NCBI RefSeq assembly: GCF_008123425.1
Contig: NZ_VSSS01000021.1
Location: forward strand, 1-64,000
Length of the DNA stretch: 64,000 bases
From: Bradyrhizobium rifense
GTDB taxonomy: Bacteria > Pseudomonadota > Alphaproteobacteria > Rhizobiales > Xanthobacteraceae
Reading direction: 5' to 3'
The position numbers were made by a program, and so were the translations under genes. The notes beneath the pieces were generated by a model. That model saw only the letters and a list, made by a program, of their open reading frames with translations, had not been told where the DNA came from and made no database searches. Within the stretch, counting starts at the first letter, position 1, and each line of letters starts with the position of its first letter. Positions 35,939 through 43,935 of the stretch are shown here, one piece after another.

Positions 35939-37007
35939 AGGAGGCCGCTCCCGAGATCTAGCGGTGCCCCCACCGGTAAGCAGTCAGATTGAACTGCCCC
36001 GGGCTCCCATACCGATCGACTTGAAATTAAATTCAATGATAAGTTTTGTGGTTTTTTTCAGAACTTCACGCTGTCGATAGTCTCCCTCCGCAGGTAATCT
36101 TCAAATCGATTGACATAGATTTATGTGTGTTCCCGCATCCCCGGGCCGCGCCTCGGCATTGGCATAACTTGCGGATCGCTGCACTGCTGGTTACCTCATG
36201 CCGACGTTCCGAAGTATTCGGCAATGCGGAAATAAGCGGCTTGAGAGCGAATCGCGTCTGAGTATTTTGCGCCGGTTACTACCAGGAAAACCGCGCCCAA
36301 GGCGTTACGGAGCCGTTGAGATGAATGAACTGCTTGCGCGGATGCGGGCAGCTCTGCGCGATAGCCCGCGACTATTTTGCTCGTGCTGTTCAAAATAAGC
36401 CAAAAGAGTAGTCCATCCACACACGCGAAATGCCGCGGCCACAAAATCGATTGCGGGTCTCGGCGCTGCGGTCATCTTGGTGATTTCCGACGCCGAATCG
36501 GCGATCGGAAGGAGTTCGTTTTGTTGCGCCGCATGAGTCTGCTTTTGGGCCCGTTGCTAACACTCGCTTAGCGCGCCGGCGCGTCCGCTTCCGAGAGGTG
36601 AGCTGGACCACGGTCATGCTGGCTATTGAGGGCAACCTTTGGCCCATCGCGACATTTGCCGCGGTTGCGCAAAGGAGGTCGGTATCGGAGCGAAGCGGAC
36701 TTCGCCGCCGGTTCATGAGTATACGGCCTAGCACTACTTTGGCAGAATGTGTTTTGGCCGCTGTTTTTCAAGGATTTTCTTTCGGCAATGTGGCCACTGG
36801 TGAGACGGCGGCCGATTTGGCGTTTGGTGGATGTGCCTCGCTGTCCTTCAATCGGAGCGCCAAGTGCAATTGCTCGCAAAGGTGCTGGGCGGTACGTGAT
36901 TGGACCGCCCCTAAGGATCACCCCCACGCGATGCCCATGGGCGGATCCCCAATCGTCCGTCAATCCGGGCGGACCGGAAGTGACTAGCGGCGACTAGAAC
37001 GACGCTT
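35939..37007. other. Gene-poor region with decayed repeats and AT-rich stretch
   Basis: About 1.07 kb without a convincing gene. The part from 36030 to 36130 is AT-rich and may hold the promoter of the small gene ahead of the priming transferase. From about 36540 to 36612 there is a degenerate repeat also found at 42602. Open frames on both strands around 36568-36987 lack ribosome binding sites and read as low-complexity Cys/Arg/Ser mixtures, so they are not called as genes. The region marks the right edge of the EPS locus. Confidence 0.55.
36540..36612 (+). repeat. Degenerate intergenic repeat, copy 1 (pair with 42602)
   Basis: Begins GCTTTTGGGCCCGTTGC and continues with a stretch close to GTCCGCTTCCGAGAGG and TGAGCTGGACCA. 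The copy at 42602-42675 reads GCTGTTGGCCCGTTGC and GTCTGCTTCCCGGAG in the same order, with roughly 70 percent matches by eye. Such fragments are common between genes in this bacterial group. Confidence 0.45.
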
Positions 37008-37319
37008 TTACCCTGAGCGGACCAAGGGCTGCTCTTGCGGAATTCCGGCCTTTGGTCGATTTGGCTGGACAACGACTTTACCGTTGCTCGGCGGGTGGCT
37101 GAGGCTAGAGGCCGGCCCCAACACCAATAGAACGGCACCGATTGCCACAAGGAGAATGCCTGGCCAGTTCGCTCCGACCCCCAAGAATCCCACACCGCGC
37201 CGCGTCGGCTCCAGTGTATCGCCAGCGGGCCGACTAAGCGATCCCCGCCAAATAGTAGCGCGTACCATGTACAAGATTCCGCCAAGAACGAGCAGAGCGC
37301 CAAGTCCTATCAGGACCAT
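37008..37319 (-). CDS. Small two-segment membrane protein
   Basis: A 103-residue protein with two membrane segments (LIGLGALLVLGGILYMV and WPGILLVAIGAVLLVLGPA) joined by a polar loop with TLEPTRRG. It resembles a recalled family of small rhizobial membrane proteins of unknown function. GAGGAGG precedes the ATG at good spacing. The C-terminal tail is hydrophilic (KVVVQPNRPKAG). It is a single gene on the minus strand, next to other small conserved genes in a cluster likely expressed under stress (inference). Confidence 0.7.
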   Translation of the reverse strand: MVLIGLGALLVLGGILYMVRATIWRGSLSRPAGDTLEPTRRGVGFLGVGANWPGILLVAIGAVLLVLGPASSLSHPPSNGKVVVQPNRPKAGIPQEQPLVRSG

Positions 37320-37469
37320 TCTCGCCTCCTCAATTCATAGTTGCCATGTACAACGAGTCAGGATTCAAGCGCCGGGAGGTGTGATTCGTTCCGGGAACCC
37401 TTATCCAAGGGTTTGTCGAAGGCACGAAAAGCGTACGTCGACGCGAAGGTCCATCCGGACAGCCGCACC

Positions 37470-37820
37470 TCACCTGGACTTCGCCGGCATACGGCCCTTG
37501 CCTCCGCACTTCACGCAGCGGCCCGGATAAGTCCTGCGGCCGGGTTCGGACTCCCGCGCGGGCAGGGATCCCACGCCGCCGCAAGCGTCGCACCGGACTT
37601 CGATGGCGCCCTTGGTCACGCCTCGCCCGACCCCGAGAGGAATCGACGCCGGCGGCGTGGCGCGCACCGGCAGCGGCCGCTCGGCGGCCTTCAAGGGACC
37701 GGCCACCCTGGGGGCGTATCGGCCGACCAGCACCAACAGACGGCGCCTGGTGAAGGGATCGGCCCGTTCGGCCAAAGCGCGAATGCGTTGCGTCTGTTCT
37801 TTGCAGAAGTCCTCGTCCAT
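37470..37820 (-). CDS. Small conserved protein with DnaJ-type cysteine repeats
   Basis: A 116-residue protein. The N-terminal helix region starts MDEDFCKEQTQRIRALAERA and continues DPFTRRRLLVLVGRY, which fits a recalled short rhizobial family. The C-terminal third has two CxxCGGxG-like units (VRCDACGGVGSLP and GRCVKCGGKGRMP), a pair expected to bind one zinc ion as in DnaJ central domains. The start at 37820 is used because the family begins MDE; the upstream MSGGG frame adds six residues. Function unknown. It lies on the minus strand, upstream of the membrane protein gene. Confidence 0.7.
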   Translation of the reverse strand: MDEDFCKEQTQRIRALAERADPFTRRRLLVLVGRYAPRVAGPLKAAERPLPVRATPPASIPLGVGRGVTKGAIEVRCDACGGVGSLPARESEPGRRTYPGRCVKCGGKGRMPAKSR

Positions 37821-37846
37821 CACGCCACCCCCACTCACACCGAATT

Positions 37847-38056
37847 TCAGTTTGGCGGCTTCAGTTCACCGGCGAGCCAGCCGACCGCGTCCGTCTGCAT
37901 CGGATCCACGGCGAAGCGGACCACTTCGGTACGCTCGCAAGTCGAGCATTCGAAGGTGCGCTCATCGAATCCGCGGGGACCGGGAGAGATGCGCGCCAAC
38001 GCCATCCGGTGCTTGCACACAGGACACATCGGACGCTCGTTGGTCGAGGCAGCCAT
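37847..38056 (-). CDS. Small zinc-ribbon conserved protein
   Basis: A 69-residue protein with two cysteine pairs, MCPVCKHRM and FECSTCERTE, and the family motif LARISPGPRGFDERTF. These suggest a single zinc ribbon (recalled small conserved family of Nitrobacteraceae; function unknown). The C-terminal end AVGWLAGELKPPN is also typical. It lies on the minus strand, 26 bp upstream of the preceding small gene, and may be co-transcribed with it. No signal peptide or membrane segment. Confidence 0.75.
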   Translation of the reverse strand: MAASTNERPMCPVCKHRMALARISPGPRGFDERTFECSTCERTEVVRFAVDPMQTDAVGWLAGELKPPN

Positions 38057-38341
38057 CCCTGAAATCCCCGCGGCCGATCATACGCCGTCCGCAGCCGGAG
38101 TCTTCAATATTCGCGCACGAAGAACCTTCCGAGGTGCACCAAAGGGAACGAGCCCGGTCGGCCCGGATTGGTCTAGCAGGTTCGCGCGCAAGCGCGGCCT
38201 GCGTGGCCCCGCCCCAAGCCTCCAAAAGGGGGGCTACGCTTGTGCGAACCGTGTATTCCGCGAGCATCCGCGATATCGAGCGGAACGGCCATTCTCCAGG
38301 CGACTTGATCCCCCGAAGCGTCGTCAATTCGGAGAAGGATC

Positions 38342-38562
38342 ATGAAAACGATCTTGGTCATTGTTTGCCTGTCCGCACTCGCCTTGGCCTCGCCGGTGGA
38401 AGCCAAGGATGCATCAAGGGCGCCATCGTCGGCGGGGTCGCTGGCCACATGGCCGGACACGGCAAGCTCGGCGCCGCGGCGGGATGCGTGATCGGACATC
38501 ACGAAGCCAACAAGCAGAACCCGAACAACTCGAACGCCCAGGCCCCGTCGGCGCGGAAGTAG
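38342..38562 (+). pseudogene. Frameshifted small glycine-zipper exported protein
   Basis: A signal peptide (MKTILVIVCLSALALASPVE) is followed, in another frame, by GCIKGAIVGGVAGHMAGH and GAAAGCVIGHHEANKQ, the usual second half of this small glycine-rich secreted family. One base appears missing around 38407-38410 (AAGGATGC where AAGGGATGC would join the frames). GGAGAAGGA gives a good ribosome binding site. As read, the product is truncated after about 49 residues of unrelated sequence. It could be real decay or a sequencing error. The gene sits just ahead of another small plus-strand gene. Confidence 0.65.
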
Positions 38563-38583
38563 CACGGGCACTGCGGCCGCGCC

Positions 38584-38829
38584 ATGAAGATCAGATATCA
38601 TTCCGAGAGCCACATCGTCGAGCTCGACGATGGCTCGCGCTGGCGGATCTTCCCCGGCGATCTCGACCTGACGCTGAACTGGAAACCCGAGACCGAAATC
38701 ACCGTCGCTCACGCCGAGGATGACCTCGGTTCGCACGTGCTGGTCTGCGGCGGCGCCAAGGTGCGCGTGATCGCCGAAAGCGAAAGCTGGCCCGTGGGCC
38801 ACGTCAAGAGGACGCTGAAGGAAGGGTAG
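38584..38829 (+). CDS. Small conserved hypothetical protein
   Basis: An 81-residue protein, MKIRYHSESHIVELDDGSRW followed by IFPGDLDLTLNWKPETEI. It is predicted as mostly beta-strand, with no signal peptide; a recalled family of small rhizobial proteins has the same SHIVELDDGSRW core. Function unknown. The ATG follows the frameshifted gene by 21 bp with no obvious Shine-Dalgarno, so it may depend on upstream translation. The sequence ends KRTLKEG. The two converge with the next minus-strand gene 17 bp on. Confidence 0.7.
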   Translation: MKIRYHSESHIVELDDGSRWRIFPGDLDLTLNWKPETEITVAHAEDDLGSHVLVCGGAKVRVIAESESWPVGHVKRTLKEG

Positions 38830-38846
38830 GGCCGAGCTCCGTCGGT

Positions 38847-39035
38847 TCAGCGAAGCGCCGCCCGACCCGCCTCGGTGATGCGGTACTCGATCTCTCCCGA
38901 CTGAAGCGGCCCGCTCTCGACCAGGCCGAGTTCGACGATGCGTGCGACGATCTCGTGATCGAAGGTCGCGGGGCTGAGCCATGGCCCGTCGAGAAGGGCT
39001 TTCAGGAAGTCCCGCTCCAAGTCGGTGAGCTCCAT
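38847..39035 (-). CDS. Small winged-helix-like protein
   Basis: A 62-residue protein: MELTDLERDFLKALLDGPWL, ATFDHEIVARIVELGLVES and YRITEAGRAALR. The last part (turn, strand, ITEAGRAAL) is the classic wing and C-terminal helix of a short winged-helix domain, so it may bind DNA or act as a small regulator. AAGGGGAG precedes the ATG at about 8 nt. Isolated on the minus strand; no partner identified. Recalled in many Bradyrhizobium genomes as a hypothetical protein. Confidence 0.7.
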   Translation of the reverse strand: MELTDLERDFLKALLDGPWLSPATFDHEIVARIVELGLVESGPLQSGEIEYRITEAGRAALR

Positions 39036-39836
39036 GCTTGAACTCCCCTTGTAATCTCAGGAGAGGCGCGGCCAAACCGAAGAAATCGTCCGGCACTGCC
39101 GAGGCCGTTGTTCACCACGTCCGTTCCCGGGACTGTGAGATCGCAACCCGCAGTACCGGCTTTCGTCCCGACGGAGCCGCTCTCCGGAGCCAGTTCCTCG
39201 TCGCGGTCGCTCGACGCGCCAATACTCGGCCCCAACTCCGAGGCTGGAGCGGAGCCGGGGCCAGAGCATGCTGGGAACGCGGTACCACAGTTGCCCGGCC
39301 ATACGAACATGCGCGCAAGCCAGCTCCCCGCGCCATAGCGCAAGGGATGTACTCCTTGCGGGTAATCACCGTTGCAGGGGAGACCGTCCGCCTGTCCCGA
39401 CCATTGTTTTTCACGGCGATCGCGGCACCACCGTTCATCCAAATACGGTGGTCAAATTCTTGAGCACTCTGTGAGAACGATGAGCACACAAAAATTGTGC
39501 ATCGCGGGCAAATTACCCAGAGGGCATGCGTATACGCAAACGATCGTAAGCGACGCGACCGCCGCCTCAGTCCGCGGCCGTTCTCGCGATGTCGCCTGTT
39601 GGGACCCAAAGTGGACGCGGGCATTTGCGCAGACTTTCGTCAGCTTCTGACCGCCCCAGCGGACATCCGACTGATGAGGCCGTTCTATCGGACAAAGGGC
39701 AAACGTCCGATGGCCTCAGTGCAACCCGGAAATGAAATAGCTCCAAGCGGTGGCCGGTATTATACTGGTGCTACTGGAAGTGCTGTTTCAAGCGTTCGTG
39801 GAAAGATTGTTACGACCAGTCAGGGAGGAACATCTG
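39036..39836. other. Gene-poor 800-bp stretch
   Basis: No gene could be supported. Long overlapping open frames exist on both strands between 39002 and 39624, but none has a clear ribosome binding site or domain, and they overlap one another. A degenerate intergenic fragment (GACCCAAAGTGGACGC and similar) is seen around 39586-39720. The promoter of the gene at 39837 should lie in the last part. Confidence 0.5.
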
Positions 39837-40106
39837 ATGACGACTATGTTTGTTAGACACACGGTTTCCGACTACAAGATCTGGCGGAAGGCTTACGACG
39901 ATTTTGCTCCGGTTCAAAAGGCGAAGGGCGTAACAGCCGAGGCTGTCTACCGAGCAGTCGAAAATCCCAATGACATCACAGTAACTCACGAGTTTGCCAC
40001 GATTGAAGCTGCGCAAGCCTTCGCGGAGAGTGCTGAATTGAAGATCGCCATGCAGAATGCGGGAGTGGCGGGAGCTCCAACGATTTGGTTTACGAACAAG
40101 GCGTGA
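39837..40106 (+). CDS. Small ABM-like (dimeric alpha/beta barrel) protein
   Basis: An 89-residue protein, MTTMFVRHTVSDYKIWRKAY and DITVTHEFATIEAAQAFAES followed by VAGAPTIWFTNKA. The pattern of VRHTVSDYxxW, a central beta-alpha and a final strand is that of small cofactor-free monooxygenase-like ferredoxin-fold proteins of unknown substrate. GGGAGGAA precedes the ATG. It has its own strong terminator, so it is probably monocistronic. No signal peptide. Enzyme activity cannot be inferred from the sequence alone. Confidence 0.75.
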   Translation: MTTMFVRHTVSDYKIWRKAYDDFAPVQKAKGVTAEAVYRAVENPNDITVTHEFATIEAAQAFAESAELKIAMQNAGVAGAPTIWFTNKA

Positions 40107-40113
40107 AGTATCG

Positions 40114-40140
40114 ATCCCGGCCAAGTGCCGGGATTTTTTT
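40114..40140 (+). terminator. Rho-independent terminator
   Basis: ATCCCGGC (40114-40121), five-base loop, GCCGGGAT (40127-40134) and then a run of T. The perfect 8-bp stem begins 8 bases after the stop of the ABM-like gene. Confidence 0.88.
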
Positions 40141-40499
40141 GCTGTGGTGTGCCATGTCGCCTGTTGGCCCGTTCGAGACATGCAGGTCCGATCTGACGAT
40201 GTCGGCTTATCCGGTCAGACCGGAAGTCATCACATCGGGGGCAAACCGACGCGATTGACCCTGGCTGTGTAAAAACCCAAAAAATCGAAACGCGGCGAGA
40301 ATGATATTTTTCAGGTTCGACTTTTAAGTTGAGTTCGTTTGCGCGTTGAGCGGCTGAACGATCTTGGACGAACAAGTTCTTCTGTCGCGATTGAGCGTCT
40401 TCGCGTTTTCACACAGCCGAGACCCGAAGCGGACAAAGCCAGCGCGGCTAACCCGATAGCCATCGGAGCTGATGCACTGGCAGTTACGGTAACTGAATA
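40141..40499. other. Intergenic region
   Basis: About 360 bp with no gene. It has a fragment (CATGTCGCCTGTTGGCCCG at about 40153) like the degenerate repeats elsewhere. It forms the 3' flank of the TetR gene. Confidence 0.45.
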
Positions 40500-41111
40500 T
40501 TACCTGCAAGCTTTACCAGCTTTGACTGGCTGAAATCCTGTCCAGCATGCCTTCATGACAAGATCGACGATCGAGTCACGACTATGACCGGGATGACTTA
40601 GCCACCATTTTGCCAAAGCGTGCAGACCTTCCTTGAGAAATTCGCCGGCAGCTTCGTACTGCCAGGTTCCCCCGGCTGGAAGATAGGATTTCAAGAGCTG
40701 CGAGATCGCAGTCGTCGCTCCTTGCTGCACGTCGCGCGACAGCTTGACGGTGACAGGATTGCCTTGCGGGACGATCAGGAGGATTTTCGCCGCGTCCGGC
40801 TGCGCCTCGACGAACGCAAAAAAGGTATCGACCGCCGAGCGGAACTTGATCTCCTCGCTGGCGGTTGATTGTCCGATGGCGCGTCCCTTCGCCAGCAAAT
40901 CATCACGGATCGAACGCAGCAACGTCTCGAATAGCGCGTCCTTCGACGCAAAGTGATCGTAAAGAACCGGCTTTGTGATACCGGCTGCGGCCGCTATCCC
41001 GCTCATGGAGGCGCCGTCGTAGCCTTTGCGAGCAAATAGGCGGGTCGCTGCGGCGAGAATCGTGTTCCGCCGCTGGTCGAACGTCAGCCGCTTTCGGGGG
41101 CTTGATTTCAT
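40500..41111 (-). CDS. TetR-family transcriptional regulator
   Basis: A 203-residue repressor-type regulator. The N-terminal helix-turn-helix is clear (ILAAATRLFARKGYDGASMS, IAAAAGITKPVLYDHFASKD), and the remainder is the helical ligand-binding and dimer domain, including HALAKWWLSHPGH. Start at ATG 41111 (preferred over a TTG two codons upstream). It is divergent from an NAD-dependent epimerase-like gene, with two palindromes in between, which suggests that it represses itself and that gene. The inducer is unknown. Confidence 0.9.
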   Translation of the reverse strand: MKSSPRKRLTFDQRRNTILAAATRLFARKGYDGASMSGIAAAAGITKPVLYDHFASKDALFETLLRSIRDDLLAKGRAIGQSTASEEIKFRSAVDTFFAFVEAQPDAAKILLIVPQGNPVTVKLSRDVQQGATTAISQLLKSYLPAGGTWQYEAAGEFLKEGLHALAKWWLSHPGHSRDSIVDLVMKACWTGFQPVKAGKACR

Positions 41112-41123
41112 GCACAACCAATC

Positions 41124-41150
41124 TTAGGTTGACCTAACCTACTCTTAGGT
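41124..41150. promoter_or_regulatory. Candidate TetR operators (two palindromes)
   Basis: TTAGGTTGACCTAA (41124-41137) is a perfect 6-2-6 palindrome, and ACCTACTCTTAGGT (41137-41150) a 5-4-5 palindrome overlapping it by one base. A further TAGGTA follows. They lie between the divergent TetR and epimerase genes, where autoregulators usually bind. Confidence 0.6.
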
Positions 41151-41179
41151 AGGTATAGCGAAAATTGGAGGAACCCGCC

Positions 41180-42148
41180 ATGAAAATATTCGTTGCTGGC
41201 GCCACCGGCGCCGTCGGGCGTCCGCTCGTTTCCGCGCTGATCGCGGCAGGCCATTCGGTGACGGGCCTCACGCACACTGCCACGAAGGCCGAATTCATCA
41301 AAAGGATGGGCGCGGACCCCGTGATTGCCGACGGCCTCGATGCCGCTGCGATACGGGCGAAGCTGGCGTTGATCAGGCCGGATGCCGTCGTTCACGAAAT
41401 GACCGATCTCTCCGGAGCAACCGATCTGCGGCACTTCGACCGCGTATTCGCAAGCAGCAACGAATTGAGGACAAAGGGGACCGACATCCTCCTGACAGCC
41501 GCGCGGGAGGCTGGCGTCAAACGCTTAGTTGCCCAGAGTTATTGTGGCTGGCCTTACGCGCGCGTCGGCGGCGCTGTCAAAACCGAAGTTGATGCGCTGG
41601 ATCCCGATCCGCCCGCGAAACAGCGTTTAACCTTGCGTGCGATCCAATATCTGGAACGAACCGTCACCGGCTCGGTGCAGCCGGAAGGTATCGTTCTGCG
41701 TTACGGCTCGTTCTACGGACCCGGCACGGGGCTACTCGATAGCTCCATGCTGGAGCAGGTGCGCAACCGGCGCACCCCGGTGATAGGTAACGGCGCCGGC
41801 TGGTGGTCGTTCGTGCATGTCGATGATGCGGCTGCGGCTACGGTCAAAGCCATCGAACGCGGCAAGCCCGGCAGCATCTATAATATTACAGACGATGATC
41901 CCGCCCAGGTCCGCGATTGGCTTCCGACGCTGGCCAAGATCATAGGTGCGAAGGAGCCGCATGGCCTGCCCGCGTGGATCGCACGAGTAGTCGCAGGGAA
42001 GCATCTGGTTTCGATGATGACGCAAGTGCGCGCGGGATCAAACGCCAAGGCCAAAAAGGAACTTGGTTGGCAACCGGCGCATCCTTCATGGCGCTCGGGA
42101 TTTTCCGAGGCCGTGCCTCAATCCATGGCGCAAATGCCCGCCGCATGA
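41180..42148 (+). CDS. NAD-dependent epimerase/dehydratase-family protein
   Basis: A 322-residue extended-SDR-like protein. The Rossmann start KIFVAGATGAVGRPLVSALI is intact. A YxxxK motif is less clear than in typical members, since the expected region reads AQSYCGWPYARVGG. It later has GNGAGWWSFVHVDDAAAATV and PGSIYNITDDDPAQV, typical of the NAD-binding family (PF01370 or atypical). Start at 41180 (GGAGG upstream). It is divergent from the TetR gene and probably its target. Substrate unknown; a role in sugar nucleotide or xenobiotic metabolism cannot be separated. Confidence 0.82.
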   Translation: MKIFVAGATGAVGRPLVSALIAAGHSVTGLTHTATKAEFIKRMGADPVIADGLDAAAIRAKLALIRPDAVVHEMTDLSGATDLRHFDRVFASSNELRTKGTDILLTAAREAGVKRLVAQSYCGWPYARVGGAVKTEVDALDPDPPAKQRLTLRAIQYLERTVTGSVQPEGIVLRYGSFYGPGTGLLDSSMLEQVRNRRTPVIGNGAGWWSFVHVDDAAAATVKAIERGKPGSIYNITDDDPAQVRDWLPTLAKIIGAKEPHGLPAWIARVVAGKHLVSMMTQVRAGSNAKAKKELGWQPAHPSWRSGFSEAVPQSMAQMPAA

Positions 42149-42206
42149 GCTGTCGTGCGGCGGGCGCGATGAATATGTTTCTGCCTAGCGTAAAGAAGAT
42201 CATGTC

Positions 42207-42558
42207 ATGAAAGATCGCATTCGGCTGTCGATGACGGATGGCATCGCCCACGTCCGGCTCAATCGCGCGGACAAAATGAACGCGCTGGATCCGGACATGT
42301 TACGGCTTCGCCACGCGCGTGATCGCCGATCCCCTCACTGAAGCATTGGCAACTGCCCGCGACATCGCGGGGCGCAGTCCGGACGCGATCCGTGCCGCGA
42401 AGCGGCTGCTCAATCAGGCCGTCGCCTGCGACGCGCTGTCCGCGCTCACCGCTGAGACCAGTGAACAACGCGCGCTGCTCGGCAGTCCCAATCAGGTTGA
42501 GGCGGTCAGGACCAATCTGGAAAATCGCGCGCCGATGTTTGCTGACGCTTTGGTTTAA
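42207..42558 (+). pseudogene. Enoyl-CoA hydratase with an internal deletion
   Basis: The N-terminus (RLSMTDGIAHVRLNRADKMN, then ALDPDM) belongs to the enoyl-CoA hydratase/isomerase family and ends around 42300. A second frame continues with YGFATRVIADPLTEALATAR and then SPDAIRAAKRLLNQA, the usual C-terminal part of the same family. The central third, with the oxyanion-hole glycine region, is missing, and the joint also shifts the frame. The remnant stops at 42558. It starts 58 bp after the epimerase gene. No activity is expected. Confidence 0.78.
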
Positions 42559-42978
42559 ACCCGAACAGTCATTTCTTAGCAAACTTTTGAACCTCGAATT
42601 CTGCTGTTGGCCCGTTGCTGACCTTCGCCCGCGGAGCCGCGATGTCTGCTTCCCGGAGATGAGCCGACCAAGGTGAAGCAGCCTGCCAAGGGCAGCCTGT
42701 GACCCTCAATTTCGTTCGGGCGATGTTCTGCGTTCACCGATCGTTCCTTTTCGCTAACGGGGTATTGTCCGCATTTAACCCTCAGCGTCCTAAGGTGATT
42801 TTGGCAGTGTCCTAATTCAGGTCCCGGGTGACCCTTAAGATAGCTCAAGGAATTTGGTCCGCTAGAACACGTCGCGACCGAGGTATTTCGCTGCGCGAAC
42901 ATGAGGTGTAGAGTTCCGTAGAACTACGGTGCCGCTTGAGAGTTTAAAGCAGGACGAACTTTGTGACAGGAGGAAGTC
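42559..42978. other. Intergenic region with degenerate repeat
   Basis: About 420 bp without a gene. It contains the second copy of the 36540 repeat. A weak AGAAC-N16-AGTT pattern near 42920-42945, upstream of the small gene at 42979, is too poor to call a promoter. Confidence 0.45.
42602..42675 (+). repeat. Degenerate intergenic repeat, copy 2
   Basis: GCTGTTGGCCCGTTGCTGACC, then GTCTGCTTCCCGGAGATGAG. It corresponds to the copy at 36540-36612 in order and spacing, with about 70 percent matches judged by eye. Confidence 0.45.
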
Positions 42979-43176
42979 ATGAAGCGCTTCAGATTCAAAC
43001 CGGATAAAGCGCTTGGAGAGCGGCTCATCAAGGAAGCCAGGTTAGCGAGAGAAAAGGCAGAACAACTGCCGCCGAGCCCAGAGCAAGAGGCCCTTTTGAA
43101 GAAGGCCAACGAATCCGATGTCGCCGGCCGCATTGCTGAATGGCTGAACTCGTCCGATCTAAAGCCACCAACCTAA
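42979..43176 (+). CDS. Small conserved protein, paralogue of 3946-4140
   Basis: A 65-residue basic, helical protein starting MKRFRFKPDKALGERLIKEA and ending AEWLNSSDLKPPT. EREALLKRA in the paralogue corresponds to EQEALLKKA here, and the GRIAEWLNS end is shared. No signal peptide; function unknown. ACAGGAGGA gives a strong ribosome binding site. A hairpin terminator directly follows, so it is monocistronic. That terminator sequence also occurs at 3009, near the paralogue. Confidence 0.8.
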   Translation: MKRFRFKPDKALGERLIKEARLAREKAEQLPPSPEQEALLKKANESDVAGRIAEWLNSSDLKPPT

Positions 43177-43182
43177 AAGTAA

Positions 43183-43207
43183 GGCCGCCTCAGTTGGCGG
43201 CCTCTTT
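43183..43207 (+). terminator. Hairpin terminator after 42979-43176
   Basis: GGCCGCC (43183-43189), TCAGTT loop, GGCGGCC (43196-43202), then TCTTT. It begins seven bases after the stop. It is identical to the copy at 3009-3033. Confidence 0.8.
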
Positions 43208-43244
43208 CATTTTCGAATGTCACCCGTGGCGCACGGCTGATCGT

Positions 43245-43307
43245 GTTCCGTTCAACGGGGCATAGCGGACTGGATTTGGTCACGTCGAACTCTTCGCTTT
43301 TTGACCC
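43245..43307 (+). repeat. 63-nt dispersed repeat, copy A
   Basis: Begins GTTCCGTTCAACGGGGCATA and ends TTCGCTTTTTGACCC. It aligns end to end with the copies at 43936 and, in reverse, at 44645, all 63 nt long. It lies between a terminator and a secreted-protein gene. Confidence 0.75.
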
Positions 43308-43409
43308 GTAGCCTCCTGCGTCACTGTCGCGCTTAATGGCCTGCCAGCGGATGGGACGACCATCGCGACGATGTGAGGTCGGCCTTCGATGGCGGGACCT
43401 CCGTTCGCC

Positions 43410-43841
43410 TTAGCAGCCTTCCTCGGACCCGCCCGGCTTCTTACCAGAGGGCGCGGGCTGGGCCGCACCAGCAGTCATCTTCTCTGACTGTTCATTTGGC
43501 GCCGGCTTGGTCTGCTCGGGCGTGCCAGCCGTCATTTTCTGTGGCTGCCCAGAGGGTGCGGCCTTGGTCTGCTGCGATTGCTCGGCAACGGTAGGCTGAG
43601 CCTGCATCTGACGCTTCGCATCTTCTGACGACGTGGCCGTGTTCTCCGCCGCTTTGTTCATGGCGGATGTAGGTGGATGCTGCTGGTCCGTCGCCGTGGA
43701 ACCGACTGTTTGTCCTGTGTAGCCCGGCACGTTCCCAGAGCCCGCATCGCGGCTCCCGGTGTTACATGGACCGGCGTTAGCGGTGCTTGCGCCGAAGGCG
43801 AGCAGTGCACCCCAGATCAATAGCCTATTGGCAACAGTCAT
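43410..43841 (-). CDS. Secreted low-complexity (Ala/Gln/Pro/Thr-rich) protein
   Basis: A 143-residue protein with a signal peptide (MTVANRLLIWGALLAFGAST, cleavage near ANA-GP). The mature part is low-complexity and rich in Gln, Ala, Thr, Pro and Lys, with an imperfect repeat (QPQKMTAGTPEQTKPAPNEQ, then SEKMTAGAAQPAPSG), and ends GGSEEGC. AAGGAG lies at good spacing before the ATG; the longer upstream frame is not signal-like. It is probably periplasmic or envelope-associated; function unknown. A GGAAC-N16-TGTT site lies upstream. Confidence 0.7.
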   Translation of the reverse strand: MTVANRLLIWGALLAFGASTANAGPCNTGSRDAGSGNVPGYTGQTVGSTATDQQHPPTSAMNKAAENTATSSEDAKRQMQAQPTVAEQSQQTKAAPSGQPQKMTAGTPEQTKPAPNEQSEKMTAGAAQPAPSGKKPGGSEEGC

Positions 43842-43874
43842 AGCGTTCTCCTTTGCGAACTCCCTAAACCATTG

Positions 43875-43899
43875 AACAAAAGTAGGAATGCTCTGTTCC
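43875..43899 (-). promoter_or_regulatory. EcfG-type promoter-like site (GGAAC-N16-TGTT)
   Basis: On the minus strand, GGAAC (43899-43895), a 16-nt spacer and TGTT (43878-43875), 34 nt upstream of the ATG of the secreted protein. One mismatch to the recalled GGAAC-N16-CGTT consensus. Confidence 0.35.
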
Positions 43900-43935
43900 T
43901 CAGAGCGGCACGTATTTCGGGTGCGCACTCGTTGA

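Noticed and set aside
36568..36987. Open frames of about 130 residues on both strands right of the EPS locus
   Set aside because: They cover a degenerate intergenic repeat and have no start signal or recognisable segment.
37341..38345. A 334-residue plus-strand open frame opposite two small zinc-binding proteins
   Set aside because: The minus-strand proteins have recognisable cysteine patterns; the plus frame is Arg/Pro/Ser-rich without features.
38173..39096. A 307-residue open frame on the minus strand across the frameshifted glycine-zipper gene and its neighbours
   Set aside because: It runs antisense to small genes with ribosome binding sites and family-like sequences, and its residues (Arg/Ala/Gly mixture) show no domain; high GC content alone produces such frames.
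39002..39624. Overlapping open frames on both strands in the 800-bp gap
   Set aside because: None has a good ribosome binding site or domain; third-position GC is only mildly raised; the frames overlap each other and the small winged-helix gene.
42915..42945. Possible EcfG site before the small gene at 42979 (AGAAC-N16-AGTT)
   Set aside because: Two mismatches in the nine key positions; not better than chance.
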